NCBI RefSeq assembly: GCF_002192455.1
Contig: NZ_CP021744.1
Location: 4,122,001-4,186,000, forward strand
Origin: Streptomyces albireticuli
Lineage (GTDB): Bacteria > Actinomycetota > Actinomycetes > Streptomycetales > Streptomycetaceae
DNA: 64,000 nt
Reading direction: 5' to 3'
Numbering within the stretch: the first letter of the stretch is position 1; every line of letters starts with the position of its first letter. The notes under the pieces were generated by a model that was given only the letters and a program-made list of their open reading frames with translations, ran no database searches and was not told the DNA's origin. Below are positions 59,281-64,000 of the stretch, piece by piece. A program made the translations under genes and the position numbers.

Positions 59281-60147
59281 CTAGCGGCTCGCCTGCGCGA
59301 GGGCGCGCAGTTGAGAGACACGGGCGTGGACGACGCCCTGTGCTGGCTCCCACGGTTCCTGGGATGGCGCCTCACTACGGCAGACACGGCACAGTCCACC
59401 AGGGAGCGCTTCGGGGCGGCCGGGGGTGCCGCAGCCGGTGCATTCCATCACCCGGCGAGGCGATGGTGCGTAGGCGGTCTCCGGTCGCTCGGGAGGCAGC
59501 CTGTCGATGAGCCTCTTGCGGGTGAAAGCGCCCGGGCAGTGAATGACGTCGGGGAGCCCGGCCGTGAGGATCCGCGCGAACTCCAACGGCGTGACACCCC
59601 GGTCGAACCACTCGGCGGCGAGGTCTTCGAGGGCGGTGCACTCGGCGGCGGAGAGCGTCAGTCGAGGGTCGGAGCAGCCGAGGCTTGCCAGGGCGATGTA
59701 CGCGGGTGAGCGCTCATGCGGCGCCTGTTGCCGGGCGGATTCCTGGGCTGGAGGCGCGGCCGGCGAAGGCGCGGACTGCCGGGCGTTGCGCGCCAGGAAG
59801 GTCTCCCACCAGGCATCGTCACGCGCGGTGCGAGAGAAGTACGAGCGCGACACCCACTGCGTACAGCCTTCGACGGGCTCCCTGAAACGCCGCAGGTGAC
59901 CGGCCGCGGACAGGGCCCTGAGCGCGGAGGCCACGGCTTGCTGCCCGTAGGCCGGAAGTTCCTTGGCGAGGGTCTTGATGTCGACGGCGGCACCGTCGGG
60001 GAGCCGGTCGAGGTGAGCGGCGATGGACGCCTCGCGGGCGGGGAGATGAGCGAAGTCGTCCCGGGTGCGCGGGGCTTGATCGGGGGCGGTTCGCTTGCCG
60101 TAGCCGGGTGCGGCCATGGGGGCAGGGGTAGGCTGGACGTCAGCCAC
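59281..60147 (-). CDS. Winged-helix protein with C-terminal zinc ribbon
   Basis: A 288-residue protein. A winged-helix region lies at about residues 38-100 (EASIAAHLDRLPDGAAVDIKTLAKELPAYGQQAVASALRALSAAGHL). A helical middle domain follows (LTLSAAECTALEDLAAEWFDRGVTPLEFARILTAGLP), then a probable zinc ribbon CTGCG..CRVC near the C-terminus. Proteins of this layout are common in streptomycete plasmids and integrated elements. GC3 is somewhat lower than the core genes. ATG 60147. Possibly a regulator; no target is evident. Confidence 0.7.
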   Translation of the reverse strand: MADVQPTPAPMAAPGYGKRTAPDQAPRTRDDFAHLPAREASIAAHLDRLPDGAAVDIKTLAKELPAYGQQAVASALRALSAAGHLRRFREPVEGCTQWVSRSYFSRTARDDAWWETFLARNARQSAPSPAAPPAQESARQQAPHERSPAYIALASLGCSDPRLTLSAAECTALEDLAAEWFDRGVTPLEFARILTAGLPDVIHCPGAFTRKRLIDRLPPERPETAYAPSPRRVMECTGCGTPGRPEALPGGLCRVCRSEAPSQEPWEPAQGVVHARVSQLRALAQASR

Positions 60148-60176
60148 GAGATCACGTTCCTGATCTAGGTGGTCAG

Positions 60177-60215
60177 ACCCCGGCTTGGTGTTGGTAGCAC
60201 CGGCCGGGGTTGTTT
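60177..60215. promoter_or_regulatory. Hairpin in the leader of the winged-helix gene
   Basis: Stem ACCCCGGC / GCCGGGGT (8 bp) with an inner GGTG/CACC helix, flanked by TGTTTGTT. It is upstream of the minus-strand gene at 60147, so in its leader. The rest of the 321-base gap up to 60468 shows no gene. Confidence 0.45.
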
Positions 60216-60468
60216 GTTGCGCCGCACGCTACACAGCAACAGCATGGCGTGGCGACTCGGTTGCAGAAAGTCAACACATGTGCTTTACGTGCGTGCCCGC
60301 GCGAGCTGGGAGGGAGGGTGGGGAGAGCCCCACCGTCCATTCCGTACATGGATCGCTCGGATCCCGACTCCCGAGTCTCAGGTTCCCAAATCCCCTGGTG
60401 ACACGGCCGGATGGCAGCCACCCGCCACCGAAACCCGAGCTTCGGGCGGGTTGGCAAAAACTCAAGAG

Positions 60469-61314
60469 CTATCTCACCGCCGCCCGCAGTACAGCGCCGG
60501 CGTCGTCGGGCATGCCGTACTCGTGGAGCTGCAACGCGACAGACATCACCGCACGCTCTGACTGCTCGCGCCCGTAGATCTGGATGAAAGCGTCAGCCAG
60601 CTGGTCGTGCTGCTGTCGCAGAAGGACGAGAGACGCCGCGCTCTCCAGTGGTGTCAGCACGTCGGTGGTCCCATGAAGGAGACCGAGGGCGGAGGATTCA
60701 TCCTCCGCCAGCAGCTCAGCCGCTCTCTGCGCGAGTTGCCTGGCGGCGGCAACATCTGACGCGGTGCGCTGCCGGTCCCCCTTATCTGGGGGGACCGGCA
60801 GGTGCGCTGCCGGTTCGCTGCCCCCTCGAACGGCAGCGTGGCCGGCCCCCGACGGGGACTGCGGCCCCTTGGCGGGCAGCCGAAGCGAGACGGTCTCTGT
60901 TCGGGTATGCGCGCACTCGTCTTCCAGAGCGGTGACCTTCTCTTCCAGAGTGCTTACCTGCTGGCGGAGAGCTCTGCAGGAGCTGCAGTCCGTCTTCTCG
61001 GCGGCTTGGCGTAGCGCGAGGTAGTGAGACAGTGGCTTGATAGCTGCTCTATCTCCCGAGGTGAGATTGGCCAGGGTGTGCAGGTTCTCTATGAAGTGCC
61101 GCGGTGCTGGCAGCCTTCCACTGAGGTAGCGGTGCACCGTGCTCGCGGCGATGCGGTACTGGCAGTGGCTGGAAAGAAGCTCTGCCACCGTCCGGACTGG
61201 GGCAGCCGAAGGCTCCAGCGATGCGTGCAACTCTGAGAGCCCATCGACAAGAGCCTTCCTGCCTGGCAGCAGGCCACCATCGATCTCGACACCCGCTTGA
61301 CGGCGCTTTTGCAT
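60469..61314 (-). CDS. Helix-turn-helix protein with coiled coil
   Basis: A 281-residue protein. The N-terminal region VRTVAELLSSHCQYRIAASTVHRYLSGRLPAPRHFIENLH looks like an XRE-type helix-turn-helix. A Cys-x2-Cys pair (DCSSCRALRQQ) leads into a short leucine-zipper-like coil (VSTLEEKVTALEDE). A low-complexity linker holding a strong hairpin in the DNA is followed by a C-terminal helical domain. ATG 61314 has GGGGGA upstream. It is divergent from the zinc-cluster operon, which it may regulate; a 7-bp inverted repeat lies between them. Confidence 0.7.
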   Translation of the reverse strand: MQKRRQAGVEIDGGLLPGRKALVDGLSELHASLEPSAAPVRTVAELLSSHCQYRIAASTVHRYLSGRLPAPRHFIENLHTLANLTSGDRAAIKPLSHYLALRQAAEKTDCSSCRALRQQVSTLEEKVTALEDECAHTRTETVSLRLPAKGPQSPSGAGHAAVRGGSEPAAHLPVPPDKGDRQRTASDVAAARQLAQRAAELLAEDESSALGLLHGTTDVLTPLESAASLVLLRQQHDQLADAFIQIYGREQSERAVMSVALQLHEYGMPDDAGAVLRAAVR

Positions 61315-61372
61315 AGTCCATCCCCCACGGTTGCTGTGCCGGTGCGTGCTCACCAAGTGTGCAGCAGTGGTC

Positions 61373-61394
61373 TGTTGCGAACTCAGACGCAACA
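61373..61394. promoter_or_regulatory. Inverted repeat between the HTH gene and the zinc-cluster operon
   Basis: TGTTGCG-N8-CGCAACA, a perfect 7-bp dyad in a 199-base divergent gap. The size and symmetry suit a dimeric repressor. Confidence 0.45.
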
Positions 61395-61513
61395 AGAGTT
61401 TTCACTGGCGTTTCGTTTGATCATGCGCTGAAGTAGTTGCCAGATGGGCTCCGGGGGTGGCTGGCTCTAGGCCTGCCAGAGGAGCCCGCAGACACGATGA
61501 GCGGAGGCTCTAC

Positions 61514-62203
61514 ATGACGCTGCCGTCTTGGCGGGACGGAAAGTACGGGACCAAGGTGCGCGCGGCCCTGTGGCTGGAGTCCGAGGTGGGGGAAGGCAAC
61601 ATCTTCACCAAGGCGCAGTTGCGCGAGGCATTCCCGGACGTGGCACAGATTGACCGCCGGATGCGTGATCTCCGTGACCATGACTGGACGATCCACACGC
61701 GCCGTGAGGACCCTGCCCTCAAGCAGGAGGAGCAGAGGTACGTCAGTAAGGGGGCCGAAGTCTGGATCCCTGGCCAGGCGAAGACGCTGAAGTCGAAGTC
61801 CAGCCTTACCGCATCTCAGCGGACCAAGGTCATGATGGCCGACAGCTTCCTCTGCCGGTCCTGTGGCATCGGCGCGGGTGAGTCCTACTACGACGGCGGG
61901 CAGGACTCCCAGCTCGACATCGCCCGGCGGAAGGTGGTGCTGGCAGACGGTTCTGTGCAGGTGCAGTTTGTCACCGAGTGCAATCGCTGTCGGATCGGCG
62001 GCCGGGAGCGTGAAGTGGACCTCGGCGAGGTGGTCAGCCAGGTGACGGCTCTCGCTCCCTTGGAGCGGAAGGTCTTCGCCGCATGGCTTGAGGCCGACGG
62101 CCGCAAGCCCAGTGCCCTGGAGAAGCTGTGGGGTGTGTACCGGACCCTTCCGGAGGAATCCCGGGAAGCGGTCAAGCGGGCCGCGGCCAACGAGGAAGAG
62201 TGA
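61514..62203 (+). CDS. Zinc-cluster (HNH-like) protein of unknown function
   Basis: A 229-residue protein. The N-terminal 95 residues look like a DNA-binding winged helix (KVRAALWLESEVGEGNIFTKAQLREAFPDVAQIDRRMRDLR). Residues 114-159 form a treble-clef-like cluster, C114-x2-C117 and C156-x2-C159. The spacing is that of HNH nucleases, but the expected VDHI is replaced by LDIARRKV, so the catalytic His seems absent. ATG 61514 follows GGAGG. First gene of an operon; its stop overlaps a possible start of the next gene. Confidence 0.65.
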   Translation: MTLPSWRDGKYGTKVRAALWLESEVGEGNIFTKAQLREAFPDVAQIDRRMRDLRDHDWTIHTRREDPALKQEEQRYVSKGAEVWIPGQAKTLKSKSSLTASQRTKVMMADSFLCRSCGIGAGESYYDGGQDSQLDIARRKVVLADGSVQVQFVTECNRCRIGGREREVDLGEVVSQVTALAPLERKVFAAWLEADGRKPSALEKLWGVYRTLPEESREAVKRAAANEEE

Positions 62204-62220
62204 GCGAGGGAATCGGAACC

Positions 62221-63651
62221 ATGCTGCGAGAGTTTGCAACGCCCCCGCGGGCGCAGGAGTTCAGCGAGCTGATCAAGACGAGGCTGAAGGAGGCGCAGAG
62301 CCAGGGCGGTACCCGGGAGTCCGTCACGATCGACCTGAATGGCCAGCCCCTGCACGTCGAGGTGATCACCCTCCCCCTCAACGGGCTCTACTTCAACCCT
62401 GGAACGCACCGCATCCGCGCTCAGCGCAGTCATAAGCCGGAGCTCGACGCGGCACTCGACAAGGACCCGTGGAGCGCCGAAAGCCAGGACTATCTGAAGT
62501 TCCTGCTCCAGGCCGAGCCGGCGAACCCGGATCGCCGGGACGTCGACTTCGACAAGCTGAAGGACAGCTTGAAGGAGTTCGGCCAGAACGACCCCGGTCT
62601 GGTGACCCATCACGGCGTGCTGGTGAACGGCAACACCCGTGCCGCCGCCTTGCGGGAAATCGGTGCGCAGTCCATGCGCGTGGGCGTCCTTCCGGAGTCT
62701 TTTACCTGGGCTGACATCAACGCGGTGGAGCTGGCGCTCCAGCTCCGTAAGGACCACCGCCGCGACTATTCGTACATCAACCGCCTGCTGGCCATGGAGG
62801 AGCAGGCCTCGCTGGGGCGTACCCCCGATGCAATCGCGAAGGACTTCCGCATCCGCACGGCTACCTACCATCAGGAGCGCTGGATCCTGGGCACCGTCCG
62901 CGAGCTGATCGAGCGCAGCAAGAGCGGGGGTGGCGCGGCGCTCCGGCTTGTCGACTTCGAGGATGACCAGGAGAAGCTGAAGGAGCTCCACCGCAGCTAC
63001 GAGAAGCTGGCAGTAGTCGACCGGGACCAGGCGGAGGTACTCAAGGAGATGCGGCTGGTCGCCATCCTCTTGGGGTTCTCCAAGACGGATGTCCGCCACA
63101 TCGACGAGGAATTCCTGAAGAAGGATTACTTGGGGAAGGAGCTTCCGGAGGAGCTGAAGAAGGCGTCGGGCGTCGGTGAGCCGGAGACGGTGTCAGTCCC
63201 CGGGCTCGGTGCGACAGTTCCTGGTGCGACGAAGGCCGTTGCCGCCGCGCGGGCGCTCAACGACCAAGTGCTCCGTGCCAAGGCTTCCGCTCGAAGCGCG
63301 GAAATCGACCTGCTTGGCTCGCAGGGCGGTAGCGCACAGAAGCTTTTCGACCAGGCGAAGGGTGCCTTCGATAAGGCGATCGACTCTGCCGGCCGAGACG
63401 CACGGGTGCGGAAGCGGAAGCAGCTTGCCCCGGCGCGGCTCGCGGATGCCTGCGCGGACATTGACCAGTGCCTGGTGGACCTGGTGCAGGCCCGTGCTTC
63501 CCGGACTCTCGACGAGGAGGCGTTCGACGAGGCCGTCCTGAAGCTCAGGGAGAGCCTTCGCAAGCTCGCCCAGCAGGCCGGCCGCGGACTTGCCCACCCG
63601 GGCGATGGCGTCTCATGGCTGATCGATGCCGCAACGGTGGAGGTCTCCTGA
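62221..63651 (+). CDS. ParB-like protein
   Basis: A 476-residue protein. Residues 95-150 carry a ParB/sulfiredoxin-like fold with the motif GVLVNGNTRAAALREIG (about 132-148), in which Asn-Gly-Asn-Thr-Arg corresponds to the ParB nucleotide-binding GxxRxxA loop. A helical middle (RTPDAIAKDFRIRTATYHQERW) resembles the ParB helix-turn-helix, and the C-terminal 200 residues are charged helices. No ParA is present. ATG 62221 has GAGGGA 9 bases upstream; GTG 62200 would overlap the previous stop. It shares one base with the next gene (TGATG). Confidence 0.7.
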   Translation: MLREFATPPRAQEFSELIKTRLKEAQSQGGTRESVTIDLNGQPLHVEVITLPLNGLYFNPGTHRIRAQRSHKPELDAALDKDPWSAESQDYLKFLLQAEPANPDRRDVDFDKLKDSLKEFGQNDPGLVTHHGVLVNGNTRAAALREIGAQSMRVGVLPESFTWADINAVELALQLRKDHRRDYSYINRLLAMEEQASLGRTPDAIAKDFRIRTATYHQERWILGTVRELIERSKSGGGAALRLVDFEDDQEKLKELHRSYEKLAVVDRDQAEVLKEMRLVAILLGFSKTDVRHIDEEFLKKDYLGKELPEELKKASGVGEPETVSVPGLGATVPGATKAVAAARALNDQVLRAKASARSAEIDLLGSQGGSAQKLFDQAKGAFDKAIDSAGRDARVRKRKQLAPARLADACADIDQCLVDLVQARASRTLDEEAFDEAVLKLRESLRKLAQQAGRGLAHPGDGVSWLIDAATVEVS

Positions 63652-64000
63652 TGGCCGAATCGGCCACAGAGGCGTCCTTGCGCCTCTCCTTTGACGAGTC
63701 GCGTACGAAGGTCATCCTGCGCACCACGGATGACTACCGCGAAGACTTGGTTCAGCTGGCTGCCCGTTTTCGTACGGGCGGCCAGCTTGGCCCGCTGGCC
63801 GTGTCGGTCGAGATCGATGACCTGCTCGCGCAGCTGAACGCGATCAGCACCTGGCCCCACCACACGGGCGTGGAGTGGGACCCGGAGCTTCGCGAACTGG
63901 TGCTCGGCATCCTCCAGGACGCCGATGCCGTCAAGAAGCGCCTCGATGCTCCTGACCAGGCACCGGAAATCTCGCCTGACGACGTTCCGGGCATGCTCGG
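63651..64000 (+). CDS. Third gene of the accessory operon (cut by window edge)
   Basis: Only 116 codons are visible from ATG 63651, which overlaps the ParB-like stop by one base. The visible part (SLRLSFDESRTKVILRTTDDYREDL...LGPLAVSVEIDDLLAQLNAI) is an alpha/beta region without a recognisable motif. Large helicases or nucleases often follow such genes in defence islands and have N-terminal domains like this, but that is a guess. Identity must come from sequence beyond the window. Confidence 0.6.
   Translation, partial: MAESATEASLRLSFDESRTKVILRTTDDYREDLVQLAARFRTGGQLGPLAVSVEIDDLLAQLNAISTWPHHTGVEWDPELRELVLGILQDADAVKKRLDAPDQAPEISPDDVPGML

Overview
The window is chromosomal DNA from a Streptomyces. 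GC content is very high with strong third-position GC bias and many GTG starts. It carries BldC, an Lsr2-family protein, DUF3073, DUF6227 and DUF6274-type proteins, SLATT and mycothiol-linked families, and a c-di-AMP (ydaO-type) riboswitch in front of an M23 peptidase. The gene order purD..purC, lsr2-like/purSQL, purF-purM, vdh, bldC, hrpA is typical streptomycete core.

Layout. 1-4.4 kb: end of a diacylglycerol-kinase-like gene, purA, a Ser/Thr protein kinase whose frame is broken before its membrane segment, and a cold-shock gene with a structured leader. 4.7-11 kb: class III aminotransferase, GntR regulator, a large GT2/membrane fusion, a conserved hypothetical and a SLATT protein. 11.2-17.4 kb: purD and purC separated by a degenerate M48-like membrane protein and an N,N-dimethylformamidase-beta-like protein. 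17.5-22.1 kb: a LegB-like epimerase and a second MurG, divergent from an OmpR-type two-component system. 22.1-27.1 kb: a DesKR/LnrJK-like two-component system with an ABC exporter, bracketed by two copies of tRNA-Gly(GCC) plus terminator, then three tandem atypical tRNA-Gly(UCC) genes. 27.2-35 kb: Lsr2-family gene, purSQL, a maleylpyruvate-isomerase-like enzyme, purF and purM. 35-44 kb: DUF3073, valine dehydrogenase, a hypothetical, bldC, a DUF6274-type gene, hrpA and tRNAs Asp, Phe, Asp, Glu. 44-52 kb: a small metallopeptidase, a lipoprotein, and an RNA/cold-shock group (two DEAD-box helicases, tRNA-Lys, a second csp). 52-59.3 kb: PP2C phosphatase, riboswitch-controlled M23 peptidase, MFS/aldo-keto reductase pair, a small membrane protein and a MarR/DUF1857 divergent pair. 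59.3-64 kb: accessory-looking DNA with two unusual DNA-binding proteins and an operon (zinc-cluster protein, ParB-like protein, truncated third gene) that resembles a defence or mobile-element module.

How the genes work together. Purine synthesis dominates: purA, purD, purC, purS, purQ, purL, purF and purM are all present. The purSQL cistrons overlap by four bases. The most unusual signals are non-coding. First, three tandem tRNA-Gly(UCC) genes lack the G18 and T-loop bases needed for the tRNA elbow, like the peptidoglycan-dedicated tRNA-Gly of staphylococci; streptomycete cell walls carry a glycine bridge. Second, the two csp genes share a leader with a covarying hairpin, in one case followed by a U-run, which suggests an attenuator. 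Third, the 61.5-64 kb operon is not one I can assign to a named system.
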